The notes beneath the pieces are model-generated. The model searched no databases and was not told the DNA's origin. It saw only the letters and a program-made list of their open reading frames with translations. A DNA stretch of 64,000 nucleotides. Source: Arthrobacter ramosus (GTDB lineage Bacteria; Actinomycetota; Actinomycetes; Actinomycetales; Micrococcaceae). The translations under genes and the position numbers were made by a program. How positions within the stretch are numbered: the stretch's first letter is position 1; every line of letters starts with the position of its first letter. Shown piece after piece: positions 51,028-59,937 of this stretch. The DNA lies in the NCBI RefSeq assembly GCF_039535095.1, contig NZ_BAAAWN010000001.1, forward strand, positions 248,001-312,000, in the 5' to 3' direction.

Positions 51028-52110
51028 CTAGGCGCGGTCCAGCCGCGCCACGCCGATCTTCGAATCAGCCATGCCATAGAAGACGAACAACTGCTCGCCG
51101 ATTTTCTCTATTGCGGTGGGGAAAACGACGTTGGGGACGATGCCCGAAATCTCGTCTTCCGTTTCCGGCGCGAGGAGCGGCTTGTCGCTGCGGGCGATCA
51201 CGATCGAGGGATCGTCACTGTCGAGGATCATCGCAGCGGCCGAGTAGTTGACGTTCCGCTGGTGGTCGAAGGCAGACTTTTCCATCGACCCGGTGACGCC
51301 GTGGTAGATCAGGAGCCAACCCTCGTCGACGCGGATCGGTGCGGGTCCGCCGCCGATCTTGAGTTCTTCGAAGGGGAACTCGCTCAGGGCTACGAGCTTG
51401 TGCTTGCGCAGGTGAACGAGGTTGAGGATGTCCCTTTCGACGTCGGCAACTGCGACGTAGGAAATCCAGATACCCGGGCGGTTGTCATCGAGGCCGGCCG
51501 GCAGGTGCTCGCCTTCGCCCTCGCGGATCCACCCAAGGTCCCACATGGGGCGGTGCAGCAAGGCATAGGAAGGAACGCCGTCGGGATCGTTGACCGGTTC
51601 CGGGAAGAACACAGCGTCCTTGTTGGCGAACAAGTTCAAGTCCATGGACAAGTCCGCCTGGTACTCGAAATGGCAGGGCCCCAGGCGGTCCCACGTGCGC
51701 AGGTCTTCGGAATGGGCGAAGGCCAGGCGGGGACCAAGCGGTCCGTAGGCAACATAGGTCATCAGGTGGCGGCCGAGGGACGGTACCCAGGTGACGCGGG
51801 GATCTTCCGTTCCTGCGTTGTTGAGGCCGCGTTCCCACCCTTCGTCCGGTGCCAGGACAACGCCCTGGCGTTCGACGCCGGACGGGACGCCGTCGTCGCC
51901 GATGATCACTTTGGCGAGCCCGACGCGGGAGACATTGCCCTTCGCCACGAGGCGCGGCAGCAAGTACAGCTCTCCGTCGGGTCCGCGGCCGCTGGCCGGG
52001 TTGAGGACGCCTTCGGCTTCGAACTCGTTCCCGTCCTCCGGGGTCATGATGACGCCGGCGCGGGTGAGGGTGAACGGGACAGTGGGGAGTGCTGAAGTCG
52101 AGGAAGTCAT
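51028..52110 (-). CDS. Glycoside hydrolase family 130 phosphorylase
   Basis: A 360-residue GH130 protein: EGVLNPASGRGPDGELYLLPRLVAKGN, GLNNAGTEDPRVTWVPSLGRHLMTYVAYGP (Asp of E-D-P, the probable catalytic acid), DKDAVFFPEP-type segment (here NKDAVFFPEP), IGGGPAPIRVDEGWLLIYHGV and VVFPTAIEKIGEQLFVFYGMAD. GH130 enzymes phosphorolyse beta-mannosidic links (for example mannosyl-GlcNAc or mannobiose) to mannose 1-phosphate. It is intracellular. The ATG at 52108-52110 follows AAAGGGC, 5 bp after the permease stop at 52116. Confidence 0.87.
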   Translation of the reverse strand: MTSSTSALPTVPFTLTRAGVIMTPEDGNEFEAEGVLNPASGRGPDGELYLLPRLVAKGNVSRVGLAKVIIGDDGVPSGVERQGVVLAPDEGWERGLNNAGTEDPRVTWVPSLGRHLMTYVAYGPLGPRLAFAHSEDLRTWDRLGPCHFEYQADLSMDLNLFANKDAVFFPEPVNDPDGVPSYALLHRPMWDLGWIREGEGEHLPAGLDDNRPGIWISYVAVADVERDILNLVHLRKHKLVALSEFPFEELKIGGGPAPIRVDEGWLLIYHGVTGSMEKSAFDHQRNVNYSAAAMILDSDDPSIVIARSDKPLLAPETEDEISGIVPNVVFPTAIEKIGEQLFVFYGMADSKIGVARLDRA

Positions 52111-52115
52111 AGAGC

Positions 52116-53087
52116 TTAGCCCTTTACGCTTGATCCGATATTGGTGGAAATGAATTGGCGCTGGAAGAAGATGAACAGCGCGACGGCGGGGGCCGCGAGG
52201 ACGCAGGCACCGGCAAGGATTGCGCCGAACGGGTTGGATGCCGTGGCGGCAATGTTCGAAATGTAGTTCGCCAGTGAGACGGCGAGCGGCTGAATGGCTT
52301 GGTCCTTGGTGACGAGGAACGGCCACAGGAACTCATTCCACGGGCCGATGAAAGTCAGCAGAACTGCCGTGACAATGGCGGGCCGGACCAGGGGGATCGC
52401 GATCTGCCAGAGGATCCTCAGCTCGCTGGCTCCGTCGATGCGGGCGGCCTCGAACAAAGTGGAGGGCAGCTGCATGAAGTACTGACGGAAGACGAACACT
52501 GCGGTGGAATTGATCGCGAACGGGAGGATCATGCCGAGATACGTGTCCGCGAGTCCGTAGTCCCGGACGATCATGACGTACAGCGGGATGAGCAGGAGTT
52601 GGAACGGAATCATCTGCACCAGCAGCATCATCCCGAAGACAAACCCTTTACCGCGGAATTGCATCTGGGCAAGCGCGTAGCCCACCAGGAGCCCGAACAC
52701 CACCGTGAAGAAAATGACGCCACCGGTGAAAACACCCGAGTTGACCAGGCCTTTCAGCAGGTCGATCGAGTTGTTGATGTTGCTGTAATTCTCACCGGTG
52801 ATGTTTGCCGGACTAGGGAAGGCGCCGCCCACGGAAGTGTCCGGGGAGGTCTGCAGCGAGCCGATGAACATGTAGTAGAACGGGAAGAGGAAGACGAACG
52901 CTCCAAGGGCCAGCAGCACGAAGCTGCCCACGCCCAGGTTCTTGCGCTTCGCCACGGAACTGCCCTTGCGGGGAGCCTCGGAGCCCGGTGTCAGGGCTTC
53001 GGAAGTCGTTCCTTCGGGAGCGCCGGCACGTGGCCGGCGGGCGCCGTCGTCGTCGTTCCTGAGGGGCGTCTTGTCGAAAATAGACAC
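52116..53087 (-). CDS. Carbohydrate ABC transporter permease, MalG type
   Basis: A 323-residue permease with a Pro/Arg-rich cytoplasmic tail, first helix SFVLLALGAFVFLFPFYYMFIGSL, and EAA loop FEAARIDGASELRILWQIAIPLVRPAIVTAVL. It follows the MalF-type gene by 1 bp and precedes the GH130 gene by 5 bp, so all are in one operon. No ATP-binding gene is present in this operon. Confidence 0.88.
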   Translation of the reverse strand: MSIFDKTPLRNDDDGARRPRAGAPEGTTSEALTPGSEAPRKGSSVAKRKNLGVGSFVLLALGAFVFLFPFYYMFIGSLQTSPDTSVGGAFPSPANITGENYSNINNSIDLLKGLVNSGVFTGGVIFFTVVFGLLVGYALAQMQFRGKGFVFGMMLLVQMIPFQLLLIPLYVMIVRDYGLADTYLGMILPFAINSTAVFVFRQYFMQLPSTLFEAARIDGASELRILWQIAIPLVRPAIVTAVLLTFIGPWNEFLWPFLVTKDQAIQPLAVSLANYISNIAATASNPFGAILAGACVLAAPAVALFIFFQRQFISTNIGSSVKG

Positions 53088-53088
53088 G

Positions 53089-54051
53089 TCAGTCCTCCTT
53101 CCCGCCTACGAGGCGTTTCTGGATCAGGGCGATCAGCAACACGCCGATCACCAGCACCACACCGAGCGCTGCTGCCACATCGGGATTCCCCTGCAGGATT
53201 CCCTTCTGGTACATCAGGAACACCGGCGACGTCGAGGCTCCATCCGGGCCGCCTCCGCCAGTGAGCAGATAGGGCTCCGTGAACAGGTTGGCTCCGGTGA
53301 TGGTGGCAAGCAGGGTCACCAGCACGCTCGCCGAGCGCACCCCCGGAACGGTGATGTTCCAGAACTGGACCCATTTGTTCCCGCCGTCCACCGAGGCGGA
53401 CTCGTAGAGCTCGTCCGGGATGTTCTGTAGAGCCGCCAGGTAAAGCAGGATGAAGAATCCCAACTGCTTCCACGTCACGTACAAAGCAACGGTTGGCATT
53501 GCCAGCCAGGAGTTCGTCAACCACGAGGGGTTCGGGGCCAGCGGCCCCAGAATGGCGTTGACCAGCCCGTCCTGCTGGAACAGGAACAGCCAGACCCCGA
53601 CGACGGCGACGCTCGCCGTGACGTACGGCACGTAGTAGCTGACCCGGAAGAAGGTCTTGAGCCGCGTCACGCGGTTCAAGGCGTTGGCCAGGACCAGGGA
53701 CAGCCCTACGGTCAGCGGCACGTTGATGATCAGGAAGATGCCGATATTGGCGAAGGAACGCTGTACTTCAGGATCAGACAGGACGGTTATGTAGTTGTCC
53801 AACCCTACGAAGGGCCGGTCAACCTGGACGCCCGGAGCGGTAAAGAAGAACTGGTGGAAGGAGATGTAGACGGCGTACCCAAGGGGATATGCCAGCACTC
53901 CAAGGACGAAGATGACGTAGGGGGCGCTGAACAGCAGTCCCAGCGGCTGGCGGCCCAGGAAGTTCTTGCGTTTCCTGGGCGCCTGCCGCTGGTCCACGGT
54001 CCGCCCGGCAGTGTCTCCCGTGGCGGGACCCCCAGCTGAGCGTAGTGACAT
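53089..54051 (-). CDS. Carbohydrate ABC transporter permease, MalF type
   Basis: A 320-residue permease: helix LGLLFSAPYVIFVLGVLAYPLGYAVYISF, and EAA loop YESASVDGGNKWVQFWNITVPGVRSASVLVTL. I use the ATG at 54049-54051, 13 bp after the binding-protein stop; an in-frame start at 54120 overlaps that gene. Partner of the MalG-type permease immediately downstream. Confidence 0.88.
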   Translation of the reverse strand: MSLRSAGGPATGDTAGRTVDQRQAPRKRKNFLGRQPLGLLFSAPYVIFVLGVLAYPLGYAVYISFHQFFFTAPGVQVDRPFVGLDNYITVLSDPEVQRSFANIGIFLIINVPLTVGLSLVLANALNRVTRLKTFFRVSYYVPYVTASVAVVGVWLFLFQQDGLVNAILGPLAPNPSWLTNSWLAMPTVALYVTWKQLGFFILLYLAALQNIPDELYESASVDGGNKWVQFWNITVPGVRSASVLVTLLATITGANLFTEPYLLTGGGGPDGASTSPVFLMYQKGILQGNPDVAAALGVVLVIGVLLIALIQKRLVGGKED

Positions 54052-54064
54052 GGGGATTCGCCTG

Positions 54065-55375
54065 CTACTTCTGGGCTGCCAGTTGGTTGATCTTGTCAGA
54101 AGCACCCTTGAAGGCGTCATCGATGCTCTGGTTGCCGAAGATCACGGACTTGCTCCAGGCGTCACGGAAGGTCTGCCAGATCTGGACTGAGTTGGAGACG
54201 TTGGGGACTTCCACGGTGCGTGCGGCTTCGTCGGCGAAGGTCTTGTAGGCCGGGTTCTGGCTGAAGTAGTCCGCGTAGGTGGTGGCCAAGTCCTTGCGCA
54301 TCGGCATCTGGCCGGTACCGGAGAGGAGCTTGCCGTCTTGTTCCTTGCTGGTGGCGAACTTCATGACCTCCCACGCGGTGCCCTGGTTCTTGCACGAGGA
54401 GTACATGGCGATGTTCTTGGCGTCAGAGAAGGTGGAGCCGTTGGTCTGGGCTTGAGTACCCGGGACCGGAACCGTGCCCCAGTTCACCTTGCCCTTGTAA
54501 GCGGCGACAGCCCAGGGGCCCGCGAGGGACATGCCGGCCTTGCCGTCCGCGAAGGAGTCTCCCTTGTACGCTTCCTTGGATGCCAGGTTCTCCTTGTAGA
54601 GGGTCTGGAACATCGTGGCGACCTGCTTGCCTTGATCGCTGTCAAAGGTGGACTTGCCATCCTTGAGCAGTGTGGTCCCACCCGAATTGGCAGCATAGAA
54701 CGGGTAGAAGTCGAACCAGGGCTGGTAGAAGTCACTCGTGGGCGAAGGCCACACGGCATTGGCGACTGCGCCGGACTTCACGAGGGTGCGGGCAGTGTCC
54801 AGGAACTCAGACTGCGTGGCAAGCTTGGGGTTTGCCGGGTCCAGGCCGGCCTTCGCGAAGACGTCCTTGTTGTAGAAGAGGACCACCGGGTTGGACTTCC
54901 AGGGAAGCTGGTACGTCTTGCCGTCGGATGACTTGTACTGATTGGCGAGATCGCCGGTGCGGTCCTTGATGTACTGGGCGCCGTCGGGGAAGGAGTCCAG
55001 CGGGACCAAACCACCCTGCTTCTGGAACTGCGGCACCGCCACCGGGGCGGTGTTGAAGACCAGGCAAGGAGCATTGCCGGCGGTAATTGCTGCCCCGATG
55101 ACCTCTTCGGAGCTCTTGCCTGCCGGGATTTCCTGAGCATCGACTTGCTGGTCCGGGTGGGCTGCGTTCCATGAGGCCACCATGTCCTTGCCCCACTTCA
55201 CCTCGAACTCGTTGTTGGAGTACCAGATCTTGATGGGACCCTTGGCGGTGGTGGCAGAGTTCGCTCCAGAAGCTGTGCTGCTTGAGGCGCCTCCACCGCA
55301 TGCTGCCAGGCTTGCTCCGATAACGGCAATAGCGGTAAGGGAGAGGACTCTCGAACTAATTTTTCCGTGCTTCAT
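54065..55375 (-). CDS. Extracellular solute-binding lipoprotein, family 1 (oligosaccharide)
   Basis: A 436-residue lipoprotein: signal ISSRVLSLTAIAVIGASLAAC with lipobox LAAC, then a family-1 solute-binding domain (IKIWYSNNEFEVKWGKDMVASWNAAHPDQQVDAQEIPAG, YNKDVFAKAGLDPANPKLATQSEFLDTARTL). The ATG at 55373-55375 follows AAGGAGCTGCA. It is the first transporter gene after lacI (122-bp gap). The substrate is probably a glycan fragment processed by the two GH130-like enzymes. Confidence 0.88.
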   Translation of the reverse strand: MKHGKISSRVLSLTAIAVIGASLAACGGGASSSTASGANSATTAKGPIKIWYSNNEFEVKWGKDMVASWNAAHPDQQVDAQEIPAGKSSEEVIGAAITAGNAPCLVFNTAPVAVPQFQKQGGLVPLDSFPDGAQYIKDRTGDLANQYKSSDGKTYQLPWKSNPVVLFYNKDVFAKAGLDPANPKLATQSEFLDTARTLVKSGAVANAVWPSPTSDFYQPWFDFYPFYAANSGGTTLLKDGKSTFDSDQGKQVATMFQTLYKENLASKEAYKGDSFADGKAGMSLAGPWAVAAYKGKVNWGTVPVPGTQAQTNGSTFSDAKNIAMYSSCKNQGTAWEVMKFATSKEQDGKLLSGTGQMPMRKDLATTYADYFSQNPAYKTFADEAARTVEVPNVSNSVQIWQTFRDAWSKSVIFGNQSIDDAFKGASDKINQLAAQK

Positions 55376-55497
55376 TGCAGCTCCTTTTGGGGTGAAAACT
55401 GAAAATGCGGCGGCGACATTGCCTTCAACGGGAATGGCAAATAGCCCCACCCAATTGCGGGTAAATCGGTATTCGTAAGACTGGACGTGGGAGGCGG

Positions 55498-56523
55498 CTA
55501 GTTTTTCGGCATGCTGGGAGCTGGCCCGGTGGAGGCGCGGACTACCAGTTTGGGAGACGGGAGATAGACGTCTTCCGCAGGAGCTCCGCCGAGGAGGCTC
55601 AGCAACTGCTGGGCGGCAACACGCCCCCAGAGCAGCGGATCGGCGGGGACAGTGGTCAACGGAGGGTTGAGGTACCTGGCGAGCTCGGTGTCGTCGTAGC
55701 CCGTGATGGATAGATCATCGGGAACAGTCAGTCCGAGGGACTGGGCGTAGGACTGTCCGGCAGTGGCCATCAGGTCGTTCGCGTAGATGATCGCGGTGGG
55801 CCGTTGGGCCGAGCGAAGCAGTTCCGCAGTAGCCGCCAATCCGCCGGCTGCGGTGAAGTCCGCCTCAATGAAGGAGCCGGCCTCCAGCCCGGCTTTGGAC
55901 ATGGCGTTTTGCCAAGCCAAGCGACGGCTTCGGCCGTGAATGTAAGTCTGCGGTCCGCCCACGTGCCCGATTCTGGTGTGTCCCAGGGAAACCAGATGCT
56001 CGACGGCGGCCGCAATGCCTTCAGTGTCGTCCATGCAGACAGCAGGGAACGGCGAGGAGGTTTCAGGCCGATTAAGGGTGACGGCCGGAATCTTGAGGCT
56101 CTTCAACAGAGCAATCCGGGAGTCGTCAACCCTCATGTCCGTAAGGATGACCCCGTCCACGCGGCTGCCGGCGGCCAGCTTCCGATAGCCCAGTTCCTCG
56201 GCTTCGGCGCTGGCGGCGACCGTCAGGACCAATGCGTATTCGTGCTCAACCAAGGTGGTCTCGATCCCGGCGATGAACGCGGGGAAGAAGGGGTCTGTTC
56301 CCAAAAGGCGGGGATCCCTTGCCACCACGAGCCCGACGGCGAAGGCTTTGGCCGAAGACAGGCTCTTGGCGCGAAGATTCGGCTTCCACCCCAGTTCCCG
56401 GGCTACCCTGAGAATGCGTTCCCGGGTGTCATCACTGACGCCGGGCTGCCCATTCAACGCGTACGAGACGGCACCCTTGCTCACTCCGGCTGCCTGCGCA
56501 ACGTCGTTGATGGTCACTGTCAT
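55498..56523 (-). CDS. LacI-family transcriptional regulator
   Basis: A 341-residue LacI/GalR regulator: N-terminal helix-turn-helix (VTINDVAQAAGVSKGAVSYALNGQPGVSDDTRERILRVARELGWKPN) with hinge helix (LRAKSLSSAKAFAVGLVVAR), then a periplasmic-binding-like effector domain. It heads the glycan operon. Two CTGAACCGGTT-type palindromes lie 34 and 57 nt upstream of its ATG and are the probable operators for autoregulation and for the operon if it is read through. Confidence 0.92.
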   Translation of the reverse strand: MTVTINDVAQAAGVSKGAVSYALNGQPGVSDDTRERILRVARELGWKPNLRAKSLSSAKAFAVGLVVARDPRLLGTDPFFPAFIAGIETTLVEHEYALVLTVAASAEAEELGYRKLAAGSRVDGVILTDMRVDDSRIALLKSLKIPAVTLNRPETSSPFPAVCMDDTEGIAAAVEHLVSLGHTRIGHVGGPQTYIHGRSRRLAWQNAMSKAGLEAGSFIEADFTAAGGLAATAELLRSAQRPTAIIYANDLMATAGQSYAQSLGLTVPDDLSITGYDDTELARYLNPPLTTVPADPLLWGRVAAQQLLSLLGGAPAEDVYLPSPKLVVRASTGPAPSMPKN

Positions 56524-56556
56524 GTTTGCCTCATTGCCACTTGGTGATTGGGGTCA

Positions 56557-56570
56557 CTGAACCGGTTTTG
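56557..56570. promoter_or_regulatory. LacI operator, imperfect copy
   Basis: CTGAACCGGTTTTG: matches the perfect palindrome at 56580-56593 at the first 11 positions plus the last. It is 34-47 nt before the lacI start. Confidence 0.6.
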
Positions 56571-56579
56571 TTATGTCTA

Positions 56580-56593
56580 CTGAACCGGTTCAG
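56580..56593. promoter_or_regulatory. LacI operator, perfect palindrome
   Basis: CTGAACCGGTTCAG, fully symmetric with the central CG typical of LacI-family operators, 57 nt before the lacI start. Centres of the two copies are 23 bp apart. Confidence 0.72.
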
Positions 56594-56662
56594 GGAACTC
56601 TTGTCAAGAGCAACCAAGAAATTGGTAAGTATTTGCGGGTCGTTCATTAGTGCCCGCAGACA

Positions 56663-56698
56663 CTGGAGGCCGCCCCGTCGTCGGGGCGGCCTCCAGTC
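56663..56698 (-). terminator. Hairpin after the DJ-1/PfpI gene
   Basis: A perfect 16-bp stem (ACTGGAGGCCGCCCCG and complement) with a TCGT loop, beginning 19 nt past the stop at 56717. GC-rich; likely a terminator in both directions between this gene and the lacI promoter region. Confidence 0.75.
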
Positions 56699-56716
56699 TC
56701 AGTGCGCTACGGGTTG

Positions 56717-57496
56717 TTAGTGCTCGGAACCTGCCGCAGCCGCTTTCTTGGCGTCTTTCTTGGCGTCCTTCTCTGCGCGCAAGGCCTCCGCCTCGTGCTG
56801 CTCCTCGGCCTTTTCCTGGTGGATGACCTCCGCGAGGAGCTTCTCCATCTCCTTGGCCACGCCCGCGGCGGAAGCCGGGTTCTGCCCGGTGACCAACCGC
56901 TCGGAGACAACGACCTTCTCTTCGAAGACTTCGGCGAAGAGGTGGATCGCACCCTGTTCCTTGAGCCGGTCTGCCAGGAAGAACGGGATGATCTTGTCCA
57001 TCCCTGCGGCAACTTCTTCGTCGTTGGTGAAGGCGGCCACCTCCCGGCCCCCGACGAGCCGGAACCCGTCGGCCAGATCCACGTTCACCAAACCCGCGGG
57101 TCCGTGGCAGACTGCGCCCACCACGCCGCCGGCGTCGTAGACGCTGGCAACCAGGTTCTGCAAACCTTCGCTGTCCGGGAAGTCCCACATGGCGCCGTGG
57201 CCGCCCACGAGGAAGACTGCGTCGTACTGGCCCGGATCAACGACGTCCACGCGGGCAGTGTTGTAGAGGCCGGCGCGTGTGGCCTCGTCCTGGGTGAAGG
57301 CAACCTGGATGGGATCTTGCGAGTCCACTTCATCGCGCGGGGGCTGGCCGCCCTGGATGGATGCGAAGTCGACGAAGTGCCCGGAATCCTTGAAGACCTT
57401 CCAAGGATGTGCAGCCTCGGCCACGTTGTAGCCGGTCTTCTTTCCCGTATCGCCGAGCTCGGAAACGCTGGTCAGTACCATGAGGATTTTCTTCAT
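56717..57496 (-). CDS. DJ-1/PfpI family protein (Hsp31/glyoxalase III-like)
   Basis: A 259-residue class I GATase-like protein of the Hsp31 branch. The nucleophile elbow AVCHGPAGL (Cys near 128) follows FLVGGHGAMWDFPDSEGLQ, and the acid segment is in the early KKTGYNVAEAAHPWKVF region. Family members act as methylglyoxalases, deglycases or chaperones. Residues beyond about 225 form an unusual Lys/Ala/Glu-rich tail (EKAEEQHEAEALRAEKDAKK...), probably a helix. The ATG at 57494-57496 follows AAAGGAG. It is next to, but separate from, the sugar cluster. Confidence 0.85.
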   Translation of the reverse strand: MKKILMVLTSVSELGDTGKKTGYNVAEAAHPWKVFKDSGHFVDFASIQGGQPPRDEVDSQDPIQVAFTQDEATRAGLYNTARVDVVDPGQYDAVFLVGGHGAMWDFPDSEGLQNLVASVYDAGGVVGAVCHGPAGLVNVDLADGFRLVGGREVAAFTNDEEVAAGMDKIIPFFLADRLKEQGAIHLFAEVFEEKVVVSERLVTGQNPASAAGVAKEMEKLLAEVIHQEKAEEQHEAEALRAEKDAKKDAKKAAAAGSEH

Positions 57497-57567
57497 GAAG
57501 TGCTCCTTTCGTCCCAATCCACCCTACGCCTGACCCAAATTCAGGCCCACCCCCGGCGCTGGGGGAC

Positions 57568-57631
57568 CCAAGTAGCTCGCAGTTGTTGTCGTTATGAGGC
57601 CTCTGAACGACAACAATTGTCAGCTAGTTGG
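57568..57631. repeat. 64-bp palindromic element behind the sugar operon
   Basis: Arms 57568-57593 and 57606-57631 (26 bp each, 22 matching) surround a 12-nt loop. The inner arm sequence TTGTTGTCGTT is perfectly paired. It lies just past the RpiB-type gene and upstream of the DJ-1 gene, and is AT-richer than its surroundings. It could be a dispersed palindromic repeat used as a terminator. Confidence 0.6.
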
Positions 57632-57647
57632 GGAGTGTGGCAAGGAC

Positions 57648-58118
57648 TCAGCAGCCCTCGAAATCCGTGAGCACCTTGACCTTGTCGGCCGACGCCGAGG
57701 CCGGGTCGAAGGCATAGCCGAGCCATTCCCGTGCCAGCCTGCTGGCTAGTTCCACCCCGACTACGCGCTGGCCCATGGTGAGCACCTGGCAATCGTTGGA
57801 CAGGATGGAACGCTCCACGGAGAAGGAATCGTGGGCCGTGGTGGCGCGGATACCGTCCACCTTGTTCGCTGCGATGGCCACGCCGATTCCTGTGCCGCAG
57901 AACAGGATGGCCCGGTCTGCGTGGCCGTCCCGGATGAGCTCGCCCGCCTTGATCCCGACGTACGGATAGGGGGTGGTGAAGTCTTCCATAGAGTCGCTGC
58001 GGTTGACGCCGATGTCGATGATTTCGCTGACCCGGGGATCGTCCCGCAGGTCCGCCATGATCCGGTCTTTGTAGTCCACGCCCGCTTCATCGGCGCCCAG
58101 GATGAGTCGGAAACCCAT
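57648..58118 (-). CDS. RpiB/LacAB-family sugar-phosphate isomerase
   Basis: A 156-residue isomerase: [20 protein letters not shown] at the N-terminus, [51 protein letters not shown] (active-site Cys and the anion-hole GTGIG). In this family it converts ribulose-5-P, allose-6-P or, in tetritol pathways, erythrulose-4-P to the aldose. I choose the ATG at 58116-58118 because GAAAGGAC stands 6 nt upstream; an ATG at 58139 overlaps the kinase stop. The kinase next door suggests its substrate is a ketose phosphate. Confidence 0.87.
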   Translation of the reverse strand: MGFRLILGADEAGVDYKDRIMADLRDDPRVSEIIDIGVNRSDSMEDFTTPYPYVGIKAGELIRDGHADRAILFCGTGIGVAIAANKVDGIRATTAHDSFSVERSILSNDCQVLTMGQRVVGVELASRLAREWLGYAFDPASASADKVKVLTDFEGC

Positions 58119-58135
58119 GGTCTGTCCTTTCGCGG

Positions 58136-59905
58136 TCATGCGATGGCTCCGGCGCGCTTGCCATCGCCCGCCACGGCGCCCGCATTCTCAGGGCGCACAA
58201 GGTGCGGTCCCATGACTGTGAAGATCATCGCCAAAGACGTGGCTCCGGGGTCGGCTGTGCCCACACTCTTTTCGGCGAGCGGCCGGGCCCGTCCTTTGAG
58301 CGGACGGAGCGAGGCTGTGGCTTGCGCAGCCGAGGTGGCCGCTGCGGCAGCTTCAGCCCAGGCAACATCCGGAAGGACACCCTCGGAGACGCGCTTGCTG
58401 AAGGTTTCGGCGAAGGGGAGCAGGGCATCCACCATGGTTTTGTCGCCCATCTCGGCCTTGCCCAGATCAGTGATCCGCGCAGCGAAAGCTGTCACGGCAG
58501 CGGCAAGTTCGGCCGGTTCCGGTGCCTCGTCATTGCCGAGGGATTCGCCGAATGCCCGGAGGCCTGCACCCCACAGGACGCCGGACGTTCCGCCGGCTTT
58601 GTCCGCCCAGGCGTCGCCTGCGGCGCCCAACATATCGCCGGCTCCGGCACCATTGGCCAGGGCCTTCGCGGCTGCCGCAGTGGCGGCGTCGATTCCGCGG
58701 ACCATCCCGCGGCCGTGGTCACCGTCGCCCGCTACCGCGTCCATGTCGCCAAGGTGCGATTCGACGTCGTGCAATGCTTTCCGGGCCGCCTCGAGCGCGT
58801 CCGCGCAGTTCGCGGCATAGTTGCGTGAATCCAGGGTGGCCGCGAACACGATAGCCTCCGGGCCGCCGTCGAACGCGTCTTCGGTGAAGGCAAGACCGGT
58901 CAGCCGGGCGGCGTTGCCGCGTCGGTAAGCGGGAGTTTCGGCGGGTGCCGTCCACAACGGTTCGAGTTCGTCGTCGAGCCAGGTGATGGTGAGGGAGACG
59001 CCTGACATGTCCAGGCTCGTGACCAGTTCGCCGACCTCCGGCATGACCAAGGCGTAACCGGCCGCGCGCAGCAACGGAGCCACGGTCAGCCACAGGACGA
59101 AAAGTTCTTCGTGCTTGGTGGAACCGAGTCCATTGAGAATCACTGCGATGCGGTTGCCCGCTGCATTAGGGGTCTCCGCCAGCAGCCGCGCAACGAGCTC
59201 CTGGCCGAGTTCCTTGGCCGGCGGAAGATCAGTGTCGAACAATCCGGGCTCGCCGTGGATGCCCAGGCCAAGTCCCATCTGCTTGTCCTTGAGCGTGAAC
59301 AGCGGCGCTTCGGCGCCGGGGAAGGTGCAGCCGTGGAAGGCGCTGCCGATGGTGCGGGTCAGGTTATTGGCCTTGCGGCCCAAGCGCACGACGTCGGCCA
59401 GGCCGGCTCCCGCTTCGGCGGCGGCACCCATGATCTTGAAGACCGTGAAGTCACCCGCGATGCCGCGGCGTTTGGCAGATTCCGACGGCGGCGCGCTCGC
59501 AATGTCGTCCGTCACCAGCACGTTTTCCACCGCGATGCCTTCCGCAGCCAGGCGCTCGCTCGCCATGCCGAAGTTCAGGACGTCCCCGGCATAGTTGCCG
59601 TAGGTGAATACCACTCCGGCGCCGGAATCAGCGGCCTTGGCCACGGAGTAGGCCTGTTGCGAGGACGGCGAGGTGAAGATGTTGCCCACGACAGCACCAT
59701 CGGCCAGTCCTGCACCGATGAGTCCGGCGAAAGCCGGGTAGTGCCCGGATCCGCCGCCGGCCAGGACTGCAACCTTGGGCTGCTCGGGACGGTGGCGGCG
59801 CACTGCGCCGCCGGGAACCTGGCGTACCAGGCCGGAGTGGAGGTCGCAGAAACCGGCGAGGGCTTCCTCGGCGAAATCGGCGGGATCGTTGAAGATTTTG
59901 GTCAT
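58136..59905 (-). CDS. DhaK-DhaL fusion kinase (dihydroxyacetone/erythrulose kinase type)
   Basis: A 589-residue ATP-dependent ketose kinase. The DhaK part (about 1-335) has [13 protein letters not shown] and the substrate-binding His217 in GLGIHGEPG. The DhaL part (about 375-575) has the ADP/Mg loop with three Asp in GDGDHGRGM (about 397). Single-chain DhaK-DhaL enzymes phosphorylate dihydroxyacetone, D- or L-erythrulose, or related ketoses. The RpiB-type gene follows in the same operon, which points to a ketotetrose or branched ketopentose rather than dihydroxyacetone. Confidence 0.9.
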   Translation of the reverse strand: MTKIFNDPADFAEEALAGFCDLHSGLVRQVPGGAVRRHRPEQPKVAVLAGGGSGHYPAFAGLIGAGLADGAVVGNIFTSPSSQQAYSVAKAADSGAGVVFTYGNYAGDVLNFGMASERLAAEGIAVENVLVTDDIASAPPSESAKRRGIAGDFTVFKIMGAAAEAGAGLADVVRLGRKANNLTRTIGSAFHGCTFPGAEAPLFTLKDKQMGLGLGIHGEPGLFDTDLPPAKELGQELVARLLAETPNAAGNRIAVILNGLGSTKHEELFVLWLTVAPLLRAAGYALVMPEVGELVTSLDMSGVSLTITWLDDELEPLWTAPAETPAYRRGNAARLTGLAFTEDAFDGGPEAIVFAATLDSRNYAANCADALEAARKALHDVESHLGDMDAVAGDGDHGRGMVRGIDAATAAAAKALANGAGAGDMLGAAGDAWADKAGGTSGVLWGAGLRAFGESLGNDEAPEPAELAAAVTAFAARITDLGKAEMGDKTMVDALLPFAETFSKRVSEGVLPDVAWAEAAAAATSAAQATASLRPLKGRARPLAEKSVGTADPGATSLAMIFTVMGPHLVRPENAGAVAGDGKRAGAIA

Positions 59906-59937
59906 CGTGGGCTCTTTCGGCTACGGATGGGGGGCTG

